Below, one piece after another: positions 41,248 through 54,070 of a DNA stretch of 64,000 nucleotides. The notes under the pieces were generated by a model, which saw nothing but the letters and a program-made list of their open reading frames with translations, was not told where the DNA came from and did no database searches. Position numbers and translations under genes: made by a program. Numbering within the stretch: position 1 is the first letter of the stretch; every line of letters begins with the position of its first letter. Source of the DNA: Lasiosphaeria ovina (Eukaryota; Ascomycota; Sordariomycetes; Sordariales; Lasiosphaeriaceae); contig JAULSN010000011.1 in assembly GCA_033439765.1 (NCBI GenBank), positions 620,001 to 684,000 on the forward strand, in the 5' to 3' direction.

Positions 41248-44200
41248 ATGAATCCGAAACGAGCGTACCAAGATGACGAACCGTCCGCGAGCCTTCCGAA
41301 GCGGCCAAGAACCTTCGACACCGCCTCCAATAGCGGCATTTACCCAAACCACGACGCGCACTCTTCCCTTGTGCATGGAGATTATACAATAGCCTGGATC
41401 TGTGCACTTCCCTTGGAATTGGCGGCATCGCGTGCCATGCTAGACGAGGAACACCCACTGCCACCCAACCAAGCCGGCGATGACAACATCTACGTGCTCG
41501 GACGCATCGACCAGCACAACGTCGTCATGACGTGCTTGCCGGGACAGTACGGAACGAACAACGCCGCAATCGTCGCGACACACCTGAAGCGAAGTTTTCC
41601 GAGCGTCCGCGCTACCTTGATGGTCGGCATCGGCGGCGGATCCCCTAGCCAGGCCGACTTGTACCTAGGCGATGTCGTCGTCGGCACGAGGATCATGCAG
41701 TATGACATGGGCAAGATGATTGCGGGCGGCTTGTTCCAAGAAACGGCTGATGCAAAGACTCCTGCGTGGCTGCTGAACTCGGCTGTGTCCGCTCTACGAT
41801 CGAAGCATGGGCCGCGTTGTTCTAGCAGTCGAATGACAAGCCTCCTGCGAAGCCGACTTCCGAACATCCTGCGCCCGAGCTGCCCCGATCATCTTTTCCA
41901 AGCGTCCTATGAACACCACCCTCTCGAGGCGCCAACATGTATTGGCTGCGACCTGGAAAAGCTGCAACCACGAGGCGCACGTCTCTCTGACGAACCCAAG
42001 ATCCACTACGGAGTCATCGCTTCGGGAAACAGGGTTGTGAAGGACGGGAAAGCACGGGATGACATTGCTCAGCGACTTTCGGCGTTATGCTTCGAGATGG
42101 AGGCAGCCGGCATGATGGATAACCTCCAGTGCTTGCCGATTCGCGGCATTTGCGACTACTCGGATTCCCACAAAAACAAGGAGTGGCAGGACTTTGCAGC
42201 TGCAACTGCAGCCGCATACGCGAGGGAACTACTAGAGGGACTTCCGCCTTCGTCCAGGACACTCGACCGGGCTCTCACATACATCACCGATGCGAGCCAG
42301 CCTGATACCGCCGGTAATACAAACCATTGCCCTGGCCCCTCCCTTCTCCTCTGGTATCATGCTGACTAGGGATACGAGCAGACGATCATACTTCAGAACG
42401 GCGGCAACGCTTGCTAAAATACCTTGAATTCCTACAAATCGATGCCCGTAGAACCACGATTCGGGCTGCACATACCAGAACCTGCCGTTGGCTTCCACAG
42501 CACTCTACATACCGGGATTGGCTTGATCCTGGGAAGCAATCGCAGAATCATGGCTTCTTATGGATACAAGGCAAGGCAGGAGCCGGAAAGTCAACCATGA
42601 TGAAGTTCGTGTACCTGGAAATAAAGAAAGTTTTCAAGAAGCCCAGCATGGCCGTGGCGTCCTTCTTCTTCAATGCACGAGGCGACTATTTAGAAAGGTC
42701 TATCTCCGGGATGTACCGGTCTCTGTTACTGCAGCTCCTGTACGGGTTCCCGGATCTTCAATCCGTCCTGGACGACACGGACATCGTTCCACGGAACCAG
42801 CAAGATTGCCCTGACCTAATCGCTCTGAAGGAGCTTCTCAGAAGCGCCATTATGTCCCTTGGCCGGCGCTGCTTTACCTGCTTCGTCGACGCCCTCGACG
42901 AATGTGACGAACAGGAGGTTCGGGATATGGTCCATTTCTTCGAGGAATTGGCAGAGAATGCCAATGATAATGGCATTCGGTTTCGAATCTGTTTCTCGAG
43001 TCGGCCATACCCGTACATTGATATTCACCGGGGACTCCTGCTCACCCTTGAGGAGCAATCAGGACACAGAGAAGACTTGGCACAGTACGTCAAGAGTCAT
43101 CTCAGGATTACGCACCGCCCGCTTCTTGAAGAATTACAATCCCAAATCCTAGACAAAGCTGCTGGGATCTTCATGTGGGTTGTGTTAGTAGTGGAAATCC
43201 TAAACAAGGAGAGTAGCCACGGCGCCCTTGCTCTTAGGAAGAAACTTTCGGAAATCCCGGCCGAATTAAGCGAACTCTTCAGGAGAATGCTGATACGCGA
43301 TAATGATAGACCTGAATCGCTGCAGCTCTGCATTCTCTGGATTCTCTTTGCAAAGCGGCCTTTGAGTCCAGCAGAGTTCCGCCATGCGATGTGGGCAGGC
43401 TTGTTGGAGCAGCGTCTGGCCGATCCCGAGCTGCCAGATGACACACACATGGATGCCGTCAAACTGGTCACGAGTTCCTCAAAGGGGCTTGCTGAGATCA
43501 CCAAATCCGAGCAGCCGACCGTGCAGTTCATTCATGAATCAGTGCGGGACTTTTTGGTGAAAGAAAACGGCATCCAGGACTTGTGGCCTGGACTTGGATT
43601 CGACTGGGAGGGTCCTAGCCACGATGTCCTCAAGCGGTGTTGCACTACGTACCTGCATCACCCAAAAGTACAGGCGATCATCCTCGCGCCAGAGGGCGGA
43701 GACGAGGAACGGAACGCCATGGCCGAAAAATGCTCGTTCCTGGGGTATGCCGGTCAGCAGGTCCTCTACCACGCCAATGCTGCGGCGCCTGCGGTTCCCC
43801 AAGACGGCTTTCTGACCCAATTCTTTGCTTCGGCTGGAATCAGGATGATCAACCACCTCGAGAAGTTCATAGTTCGGCGGTACCGTTCCCGCGCAACCCC
43901 GCTCTATGTTCTAGCAGACAGAGGGCTAGGAAACCTCATTCGCACGCAGATGAAAAGAGAGCCGGCTACCTACGTTCCTGGGGAAAGGTACCAGTATCCG
44001 CTTTTCGCTGCATTAGCAAATGGCCATAAAAGTGCCATAGCCGCACTTTTGGGCGTGTCATCAACTGTCTGCGATGGCATCGATATCACTGAAGGTTTGA
44101 ACTACAGGAGGGACTTAAAGAATTACCAAGGTCGGACGCCATTATCGTGGGCTGCGGAGGAGGGTAGACTGAGTATTCTAGAGCTGTTAATTCAAGGAGG

Positions 44201-45716
44201 GGCAAACATTAACGTGATCGATGAGTGGGGGGGTGCGCCACTCGTCCGGGCTCTACAGAATCGCCACGAGGCGGTTGCGCGGCTTCTTATCGATAAAGGG
44301 GCGGACGTCAACGCTCGGGATAGTGATGGATCGACGGCACTAATTTACGCCTTAAGGAATGACTACGAGGCGGTCGCGCAGCTTCTCATTGATAAAGGGG
44401 CGGACGTCAACGCTCGGGGTAATGATGGATCGACGGCACTGATTTCGGCTTCAATAAATGGCTACGAGGCGGTCGCGCGACTTCTCATTGATAAAGGGGC
44501 GGACGTCAACGCTCGGGATAGTAATGGATCGACGGCACTAATTTGGGCCTTAAGGACTGGCCACGAGGCGGTCGCGCGGCTTCTTATCGATAAAGGGGCG
44601 GACGTCAACGCTCGGGATAGTGATGGATCGACGGCACTAATTTACGCCTTAAGGAATGACTACGAGGCGGTCGCGCAGCTTCTCATTAATAAAGGGGCGG
44701 ACGTCAACGCTCGGGGTAATAATGGATCGACGGCACTGATTTCGGCCTCAAGGACTGGCCGCGAGGCCGCTATGCGGCTTCTTATCGACAAAGGGGCGGA
44801 CGTCAACGCTCGGGATAGTAATGGATCGACGGCACTAATTTGGGCCTTAAGGACTGGCCACGAGGCGGTCGCGCGGCTTCTTATCGATAAAGGGGCGGAC
44901 GTCAACGCTCGGGATAGTGATGGATCGACGGCACTAATTTACGCCTTAAGGAATGACTACGAGGCGGTCGCGCAGCTTCTTATCGATAAAGGGGCGGACG
45001 TCAACGCTCGGGATAGTGATGGATCGACGGCACTAATTTACGCCTTAAGGAATGACTACGAGGCGGTCGCGCAGCTTCTCATTGATAAAGGGGCGGACGT
45101 CAACGCTCGGGGCTATAATGGATGGACGGCACTAATTTGGGCCTCAAGGAATGGCCACGAGGCGGTCGCGCGGCTTCTTATCGACAAAGGGGTGGACGTC
45201 AACGCTCGGGATAGTAATGGATGGACGGTACTAATTTCGGCTTCAAAAAATGGCTACGAGGCGGTCGCGCGGCTTCTTATCGACAAAGGGGTGGACGTCA
45301 ACGCTCGGGATAGTGATGGATCGACGGCACTAATTTGCGCCTCAAGGAATGGCCACGAGGCGGTCGTACGGCTTCTTATCGATAAAGGGGCGGATATCAA
45401 CGCTCGGGAGAGTGATGGATGGACGGCACTAATTTGGGCCTTATGGACTGGCCACGAGGCGGTCGCGCGGCTTCTTATCGACAAAGGGGCGGACGTCAAC
45501 GCTCGGGGTAATAATGGATCGACGGCACTGATTTCGGCCTCAAGGACTGGCCACGAGGCGGTCGCGCGGCTTCTTATCGATAAAGGGGCGGACGTCAACG
45601 CTCGGGATAGTGATGGATCGACGGCACTAATTTACGCCTTAAGGAATGACTACGAGGCGGTCGCGCAGCTTCTTATTGATAACGGGGCGTTAGGTGTCAC
45701 GATAAGTCTAACGTGA
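41248..45716 (+). CDS. NLR-like receptor: PNP_UDP - NACHT - 16 ankyrin repeats
   Basis: Exons 41248-42313 and 42370-45716 join over a 56-nt intron (GTAATA..TAG), giving about 1470 residues. N-terminal nucleoside-phosphorylase-like domain: YTIAWICALPLELAA, VGIGGG, DVVVG, CFEMEAAGM and GICDYSDSHKN. Middle NACHT NTPase: P-loop GKAGAGKST (about residue 435), Walker B CFVDALDECDE, then RFRICFSSRPYP and an FIHESVRDFL helix region. C-terminal array: one divergent then fifteen nearly identical 33-residue ankyrin units (TALI.A....EAVA.LLIDKGADVNAR). This is a known fungal NLR-like architecture. The PNP_UDP domain is thought to be the effector and the repeats the recognition surface; NACHT should drive oligomerisation. 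All key motifs are present, and it looks intact. Confidence 0.9.
44229..45714 (+). repeat. 99-bp coding repeats (ankyrin array) with higher-order 297-bp period
   Basis: Fifteen tandem 99-bp units lie in the NLR-like gene. The residue after TALI cycles Y-S-W over units 3-5 and again 6-8, so three-unit blocks were duplicated. Variation is concentrated at the positions after TALI and in the RN(G/D)(H/Y) and DS/GN turns, while the LLIDKGADVNAR part is almost invariant. Confidence 0.9.
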
Positions 45717-47018
45717 ACCGTGGTAGCCTAGATTATCTTATTAGTCAATAAAGCGGCCTTGTTTCCCTCTCACCACTCTAGGGCCCTACTAGAATACTCG
45801 ACCTAAAGGCCGGCTCTAGCTACTGGGTGGAGTATGTTGAGAGATTTCTCTTGCTATAGCCTACGCTAATATGTTGGTACTAGCAAGATTGCTCTTACAA
45901 CGCCGTCCGCCAATGTAATGGGGTTGGATATTGCGCCCGTTTTTGATCCAACAGAGCCGAATTCCCGCTTTGAGTTCGAAAACTTCGATTTGGAATGGAA
46001 TAGAACACCGGAGTCTCCCCCTAGACGTGAATTGCTCCCTGGTGTCTATATTTGTTTACTTTACCGCTGAGTTTTCGCGAGCAAGCGACTCCTGCGCTAG
46101 ATGAATAAGTAATTCTCTGGACCAACAGAGCCGATATGGCCTCTATTAACCCATAAGTAATAGGGGCGACGCATGCTCGAACTGCGGGGCTTTTTTTCCG
46201 CCTGGGGAGTCCCGGATACACTGTGACTCGGCTCGCTGGTGCTGCCAAATAGACGCCGAGAGAGCAATGTATCACGACAACGGCAAGGTGAAGCATCAGG
46301 AATGGGAACATAACTTCGTTTAACTTAATGACTACCAGCGTCTCGTCAAGATGGAGTCTGCCGTAGTGGCGGCGCACTTAATTTTTGATCGTACAATTCG
46401 TTGCCGCCACTGCTAGATTAACCGAGAAGCTCGCTCCTATAAGCGAGTCGGTCGTGCGCTGGATGTTGTCATTGCCCTGGGGGGGTAGGGACGGTTATCA
46501 GTTAGAATAAAACCCAGTGCTGTGACCTAGAGACGTCCTATTTTGCCCCGCCGAGCCCCCCCTCCAGCCAATGAGTCCGAGATTTCCCTCCTTCGACTTA
46601 CATAGCCCTACCACCATTTTTCCTTAATCTCTATTCATTTCCCGACCCCGCTACAAGGTGCCTTGAATCGAGCCGTGGAAAACTCGAGCTAGGGAAAACT
46701 CGAGCCATGGAGAGCAAATCGTCTCAAATCTACCGTCCTTCAACGGAGCGACTGCTCTTCTTTTCCAAGCCTCTGTACGCGGAATACCCGCGCCGGCACG
46801 ATGCGGAGCTGGCATTTCTACACGTGACTTTATATGTTTACTTACCCCTGAATTTCTCGTCGATGCCCAACATATATACCATCATCACAACGCCCAGTTC
46901 ATCAACCTACCCACAGCCATCCAAACGTCGAATCCACCGACCGCAAATTGCGAATTTGTGAACCATGGAAAAGCAACCACTCAAGATGTTGCTTTCGTAA
47001 AGACTCATGGTATCATGT
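45717..47018. other. 1.3 kb without a supported gene
   Basis: ORFs at 46021-46377 (minus, no ATG start) and 46707-46961 (plus) have no motif. A minus-strand TATAAAG at about 46828 has no convincing gene behind it. Confidence 0.35.
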
Positions 47019-47490
47019 TCAGCGGGAAGATGCCAGAAAAACGATATCTTGCGGCTTCAGGATCTCGGCCTCTTCCATGACGCCCTCGATGCGGATGCCA
47101 TTCTCCAGCTTCTGTGCCTCGTCGAGGCGCGCTATCTCTTCCGCTTGCGCCTCCGAGGCGGCGACGGCCCCCGGCTCTTTCTTCCGGGCTTTTTTATTCC
47201 TCCGCGCGGGCTTTTTAGACTCCTCCAGCCTGCGCCTGAGTGACTCGCAGTCGCTGCTCGTTTCTTCCGAGGACTACTCTACTCGTCCCTGGCACTCTCG
47301 TGCCGCGAAGGGCCCGACCAGAGTCTGTCCGATAACCTATTTATTATATCAGCTGTTAGAGGCGGTCTCTATGTCGGTTATACTTTCCTTGTTCAACCAC
47401 TCTGCCAGTCTCTCGAAATTAGTTATGTTAGCCTTCCACCTTACCATCTTTTCATCTCGTTTTCGAATTACGCTAGGTGACTAGAGCGCT
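47019..47490 (-). pseudogene. decayed coding remnant, unknown Lys/Glu-rich protein
   Basis: The minus strand gives an upstream segment (MVRWKANITNFERLAEWLNK), a likely intron, then VIGQTLVGPFAARECQG, a TAG at about 47277, and a long charged stretch (SLRRRLEESKKPARRNKK..) to TGA at 47021-47019. The coding pattern is clear but stops and a frame mismatch at the splice indicate decay. C-to-T mutation could explain the TAG codons. Not recognised; the N-terminal part and charged tail suggest a DNA-binding or transposon-related protein. Confidence 0.4.
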
Positions 47491-47592
47491 CGCCCTTACC
47501 ACGGCCCATCTTTGGTATAGCCACGCGACGTTATCGTCTTCTTTGAGTATGACCGCCGTTAGCATGTTCTCCACATCGGGATTTACCGCTAG

Positions 47593-47861
47593 TATTGGAA
47601 CCAAGTGGACGCGGTATTCGAGGAGCTCGGTGACCCGGAACATCTAGTGCACGAGCATTGTGACGCGATCTTGAAGGCTGCAGCGGACTGGCATTCTGCA
47701 GCCAGGTCTATACATTTTCTGTAGAGCTTGTTGGAGTTACTTATTAAGATGCTTGGTGAACTGCGGCCTGAGGAGAGCATATCCAGATATGAGAGAACCC
47801 ATACCAAGGAAAAGCCATTTTCTTGTATCTGGGATCGATATGGGAAAACTTTCGGACGACG
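47593..47861 (+). pseudogene. decayed C2H2 zinc-finger gene fragment
   Basis: One frame reads YWNQVDAVFEELGDPEHL, then HEHCDAILKAAADW, one TAG (about 47719), LLELLIKMLGELRPEES, and a zinc-finger linker with finger (YERTHTKEKPFSC, YGKTFGRR) ending at a GTGAGC donor. In the finger, Tyr stands where His and Cys are expected, as C-to-T/G-to-A mutation would give. No start or downstream exon was found. Confidence 0.45.
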
Positions 47862-48611
47862 GTGAGCAACTCTAACACAGCAATAAGAACGACACCAGCA
47901 AAATGACACCTTCCTACGGGGTTAAAGATGTGATAGAGGAACCTGCGGCACTTTGGCTTCCAAGCTCACGCTCACCTTTCTGGTCGATTCATTGGTGCTG
48001 GAAGACGGACAAGGTTCGAATATCAAACTATGAGGCCTGATCAAAGGGATTGGATTGGTTTGACTGCAGTGAGAATGCGTGGGGCCTGCAAGGTTAGGTG
48101 GCAAATGCAAGTACCTAGCAAACCTGACGTGTAGGGCTGGGGACGCATTAGTGGTATCTCCAAATCCGCAGGGGAGACGCTCTGCATCCTAGGCGAATTA
48201 GAGGTGGCAGAGAACTGCGGTTGGAATATCAAGAGCACGGAGTCCGGAATAGCTTCGCCTCCCGTGGGACCACGTCGATCTGGATCTTCTGTTAAATCCC
48301 TGGGTCTGGATCCTGTGCTACAAGGGTCTATCTAAAAGGATTTAAACCTTGGAAGGCAGTTGAGAGGAAAATGTAACTTCGTTCATCAGAACTCGGTGCT
48401 GGTATGTACAGGCAACTATCTTATGGTCGTCGTGCTTGCCCACGCAATTAAGACATTTTGCCATTTTTAGCGGCGATTCTCACGGATTTGACTTTTTGGC
48501 CTGGGACTATGCACACAGAGGGATAGGGTGATGGATTCTGGGGGTTTGATGCACTGTGCTGTCTGTTGCTTGCAGCCGGAGTGCCGCGGAGGTGAAAATG
48601 ACCAAAACAAG
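47862..48611. other. intergenic region, no gene seen
   Basis: No gene recognised; ends at the target-site duplication of the copia element. Confidence 0.4.
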
Positions 48612-48616
48612 GGTAA
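48612..48616. repeat. target-site duplication GGTAA, left copy
   Basis: GGTAA immediately before the left LTR (48617) is repeated immediately after the right LTR (62495-62499). Confidence 0.9.
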
Positions 48617-48845
48617 TGTTGGAATAGCGATATTGGTGACCACACGCTAGCGGGAGTCGCGTGACCGCGCACGTGTGAAGGCACGTGCCGCGCGCAGACC
48701 TCCCGCCCGCACACACAAAACTCCGGTCGCCCTAGAACCTAGTTTAGTTCCTTAGATAGAATAGAACCAACATTGCACCCCCCCAACGGTAGATCTACCA
48801 CCCTTAGACCTGTAGGATCCCTACGTAGTTTGAGAACCACGAACA
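48617..48845 (+). repeat. left LTR of the copia element
   Basis: 229 bp, starts TGTTGGAATAG and ends CACGAACA. Matches 62266-62494 except for six RIP-type transitions. Confidence 0.95.
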
Positions 48846-48899
48846 CTAATTAGTAAGTAGTCAAATACTCATAGAGAAGCAACGTAAAGAGACGAGATC

Positions 48900-51800
48900 G
48901 TACTACCGACGTACGCGCACCGAACTTTCGAGGGAGGTACGAAAGTACGTACGATAGTATCTCGTACTACTACCTAGACGGAGCCCTTCTTTGAACTTTC
49001 GAGGAAAGAGAAGGATCTCTATCTAGAAGAATAAAGGAACTAAGCGTATAGCGACGTTCACGGCCATAGGTCGGGAGCGACGTACGTATAACTGGAACCT
49101 ATATTACACGCCACTATATAACCCCGCTATACCCACTAAACTCCCCCATATACACCCCGGTCGTACGATCGCGACCAATTACTAATAACTTTATTAATAT
49201 TATTAATACCCCGCTATCGCCGAAGATAGTATTAGCCTCGGGCGTAGGAAAAGGCCCGAATAAGGGCAACGACTCGTACGAAGATATCTAGGAGAAGAGT
49301 AATATCCCAGGTACGGTATAGAAGGCGAATATCGACTAGGACCTCTAGTACGAGGCCCAGACCCCAGATATTACCCATCCCCTTCAAGACGAGGAAGCCA
49401 TAACCTACTTCGCCCGTATAATAATAGAGATTATATAGTTCGATATGAACTTAAAGCAAATCTAGTCGTCCTTCCGCGAGGAGTTCGAAGGATAGATAGT
49501 CGTACAATTTGATCAAGTCAATCGTACGTTTAGGAAAGAGATAATCAATATCGTTACGAAGAAAGGCGTACGGATTACCGGCGCCCGAATCTCGGACTAA
49601 CTTATAAATATTATAGAGGCGGTACTCCTAGAGCCTAATCTTCTACAGCCCCCTCTACCACTACCGCCGAAGGTAACGATAGTACTTCCATACCGCCTAG
49701 CGTACGAAGGAGAGGATATAAGAGGATTACCGACTCTAACCTTATCGTATATATATAGTAACCCATTATACGGGACGCCATATATCTAATACTCTAATAT
49801 CCTACCGACCCGCCTAATCTATAACGGTATAATAGATAGTAGGAAGGTTACCGTATTTAGCAAGTCGTGGAAGTTATCGCGTAACTATACTAGCCGACCG
49901 TACGATATCCTCTACGATAAGGCTAAGTACTTTATTAGTATTTACTAGTAATTAGAGATCCTGGAGGATATATACTTCGTAATCTTCCTGGAGATCCTAT
50001 CCGATTATACGGAGGACTACTACCTCTCGTATATTAGTCCGGATAAGCGTTAGGACGAGGTATACGTTATACTCGATACGTACTTCAATACGACGGTTAA
50101 TTATATAGAGTACTACTTAAATTAGACGACTCTTACTTTTACTAAGATACGTAAAGAGAACCCAGACGTACTAGCCTATAAGCTCCTCAAGAAGATATTC
50201 GACAAGCTTAGGCTTGTATAACGCGTACTAGGAGAAGGTTACTAAGGCGAGATCGTACTATATACTACGATTATACGAGCCTTCGTAGGAATTAAGGAGT
50301 TCGAGTCCGTACTAATAGGTTAGAGGACTATATACGAAGTACTTTTCGATAAACTCCGGACGGCTCTTAAGGTCGTAAGCGATAGGAAAGCGATAAGCTA
50401 GTATTATATAGAGACGTACGACTAGAACTATATCGACCGACGATACCGATTAAATCGTGGAGACGATAAGCCGAAGTTCTATAAGCGTCTATTTAATCGA
50501 CGAGACTCGTCTTATCGCCCTCGTACGAGATTTAAGGACGTACGTACGAAGGATAAGAAATACTTTATATATAAGAAGGAGGGATACTAGTTAATAAACT
50601 ATTCGAAAGAGGAGAAGGAGAAATCCCGACGAGTATACCTCCAAGCGTACGAGACTCTAGAGAATTAAGAGGACTTCGTACACTTCCTCGTTAGATATGA
50701 AGGTACCGCGCCCGAGACTAACGACGAGGAAAGCGAGGAGGAATCGGAGGACGAGAGTTAGGATGAAGAGAAGGCTTAAGCTATATAGTTCCTCTAAGAT
50801 AAGGCATATATTTATCGTATATTCGGCGAGGATATATACTAAGAATAAGGGAAGTAACCCGCCTACTAATTCGTCCTCGGGAACTAGTATACGACGATAT
50901 ACTAGGGCGAACTCTAGGATACCGGAGCCGCCTAAGTATCGACCGTCGGAAAGTACTAGGTTAAAGCGTACTTAAGGGAGAACCCTCGTACGAAGATTAC
51001 CTAGAAGCCAGGTACGGCCGAGATCCGTTTTAGCGGCGGAAATACCAAGACTTCTATCAGAACGATCCTTATAGAGAACGCGATTAGCAAAGTTATATAC
51101 TATATCCTTAAAACGGTAACCCTATTCCTATTAAGCTTAGGGGATACGGATCGGATAAAGGCATTCTTTAATAACGTCGAGAACGTTATTATATAAGAGG
51201 ATAGTATGAAGATTCTAGTCGTACGGAAATAGGGATATACTTTCTTTAATACCAGCCCTATCGAGGTAAGAGTCTACCTAACTAAACTAGAACTAAAGAG
51301 ACTTTACCGTCGATTCGGATACCCTCGTATGGATAAGCTTTATAAACTTCTAAAGAAGGCCGGGTACGAGGATATATATAAGAAGATCCTTAAGGAGATC
51401 GAGAAAGTCTACTACTACTACTAAACGTACGACCCGGTACCTAAACGGTTCAAGTTCACGATTAAGGACGAGTACGAATTCAATTACGAAGTCGTTATCG
51501 ATATCGTTTAGCTTAAGGGAAAGAAGGTATTATATATTATTAATATAGCGATATTATTCTAGGTAGCTATATTCGTACGATCGATATCGGTAAATAATAC
51601 GTAGAATATACTATATTAATACTAGATCTATATCTATTAAGGACTACTAGATATTATCTCGTACGATCTAGGTACTAACTTTATATCTAAGGAATTCAGG
51701 AATAATACGAGAATTATAGGTATCTCTTATAAGGAGATACTAATCGAGGTATACTAGGTAGTCGGAAAGGTCGAGCGAGCTTACCACCCCTTAGAGCGGG

Positions 51801-54070
51801 CGTATAATATCCTTTACTATAAGCTTAGCTATTATACGGATAATAAAACCATACTCTAGATAGCTATTAAGGCCTTAAACGATACCGCCGGCCTAGACGG
51901 ACTTATACCTACGCTCCTAGTCTTCGGAGTATACCCCCGAATTAACTACGACTTACTACTATCGCCGGAGATTAAGGAGCGAGTATTAGTAGTATAGAAA
52001 GCGATGAAGATACTATACGAGATACGTACGTAGGTTAACGTTAATCGTATATTAAATACTAGGAACGGCCTACGGACGGACGACGTCCTCGTACTACCCC
52101 TAAGGAGCGAGGTACTCGTTTAGCGAGAAGGTAAGGATAAGAAGTAGGAAGGCCCCTACCTAATTATCGTAAAAGACTACGCTAACGTTACCGTCGAGAT
52201 ATAGAGCGGGCTAAAGACGTTCAGAATTACGCAAGTTAAGCCGTACTATCGAGATAAGAATCTAGATATTACGTACGATTAAGGTTAAGAACCTATTCCT
52301 AGCGTACTTAACCCTATTCCTAACGTACTAGATCCTAATCCTATAGAACTAGTTCCTATACCTATTAAGAGAGGAAGGGGACGACCGAGAAAGAATCCTA
52401 TCCTAACCCTAGTATAGGGTACGATTAATATAACCTAGAGGGAACGTAATATATAATAACTAGCGATCCAACTACGAGAAGAAGGGAAGATTATTATACT
52501 AGGTAACCCGTTCGAGGAGTCGGACGCTAAGGAGATCGACGCCCTCTTAATCGTATACGTTATCGAGGTTATCCGGTATAATAAGGAAGAGTATAGAAAG
52601 CTCCGGATATATAATACCCGGCTCGTACGCGAGATAAAGGGAAAGGAGATAGTCCCGTACGAGAAGTCTAGACTTATCGTTCAGGGGTACGGAGACGAGG
52701 ATAAGAAGGAGATCCTTACCCAGACCCTAACCATCCAGAGGATAAGCTAACGCCTAATTCTCGTACTAGTACCCTTATTAGAGAAGAGGTTTAACGTACG
52801 AATCGAGCTATACGATATTACCTAAGCGTATACTTAGTCTAAGGATCCGCTATAACGAAAGATTATTATACGACTCCCTAAGGAACTTAGAGATAAGTAT
52901 CTAAAAGGAACGGTACTCTAGATCCGAAGGCCACTCTATAGACTAGTAGAATTAGGAGTATATTAGTTCAAAACGTACGCCTAGTACTATATCGAGAAGC
53001 TAGGTATACGTACGTCGACGTACGACCCCTACCTACTCTATACCCAGGACGGCCAAAAGGAATTCGGCATTACTAAAATATAGATAGACGATATACTTAC
53101 GCTAGCTACTCCCGAGTTCTCTAGGAAGGAGGAAGCCAAGCTTAAAGAAGTAGGGCTAAAGGCCAAGCCGAAGTCGTACCTTACGTATAATACCCAGATC
53201 GAGTTTAACGGATACCGGATCTAACTTTAAGGATACGAGATTATAGTTAAGTAGAAGGGATAGGCCAAGTAACTAAGCTTAATTAACCCGAAGGATAAGG
53301 ACGTACCCTAGTAGTATATCTCCTAACGAGCGCGCGGAGCGTATATTACTAGTATCTACCAACCTAAAGTATCGTACGATCTCTTAGTCGCGGCTTAGGT
53401 AAAGGAACTTAAGAAGGAAGACTTCGTAACTCTAAATAAGCGAATCTAATAATAAATAGACTACCTAGAGCGAGGACTTCGATACTAACCGCTAGACCTC
53501 GACCGTATAAAGCTATTTATCTATACCGATAGCTCGTTCGTAAATAATAAGGATATATTATCGTAGTTCGGATACTTAATCGTATTAGGGATAGAGGACG
53601 ATCGTATAGAGAAGTTATATATAATAATTAGTAATATTATTTACTAATCCTCTACTAAGTATAAGAGGATTATAAGGAGCGTACTAGTAAGCGAACTCTA
53701 CGGTATAGTAGGCGGCTTCGATAGCGGTATTATAATTAGTATAACGCTCGTTAGGATTACGACCGTACTAAGGATCGTACGGATACTAGTAGTTATTTAT
53801 ACGGACTCTCGATCTCTATATAACTACTTAGTAAAACTTAGAACTACGAGTAAGAAGAGGTTAATAATCGATATTATATACCTACGGGAAGCGTACGAAA
53901 GGCGGGAGATCTCGGAAGTTAGATAGATTAACGGACGAGATAACCTAGCCGACGTACTTACTAAGAAGGACCCTAACCAAGCCCTCGTACGCCTGGTAGA
54001 GGACGGTAAGATTACCGTACGAATCGAGGTATTTATAGATAAATTAAAGAAGAAGGAGGAGGACGAGTAA
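48900..54070 (+). pseudogene. RIP-inactivated copia gag-pol
   Basis: Translation through stops shows, in order: the knuckle relic YFIYKKEGY..NYSKEE at 50561 (Tyr in place of Cys and His); DTGAA at 50918; the GAG-pre-integrase motif ELKRLYRRFGYPRMDKL near 51290; integrase pieces YEVVIDIV, ISYDLGTNF and ERAYHPLERAY (D, D, E); RT with IDDIL at about 53089; RNase H with LFIYTDSSF at 53511 and ADVLTK at 53948. TAG/TAA replace Trp and Gln codons throughout, as expected from CpA-to-TpA mutation on both strands. Confidence 0.85.

Noticed and set aside
44660..45598. Minus-strand ORFs with repeated LSIRSRATAS-like units
   Set aside because: Antisense reading of the ankyrin repeats.
46707..46961. 84-codon ORF with ATG
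   Set aside because: No motif, no suitable TATA box on its strand and no coding bias.
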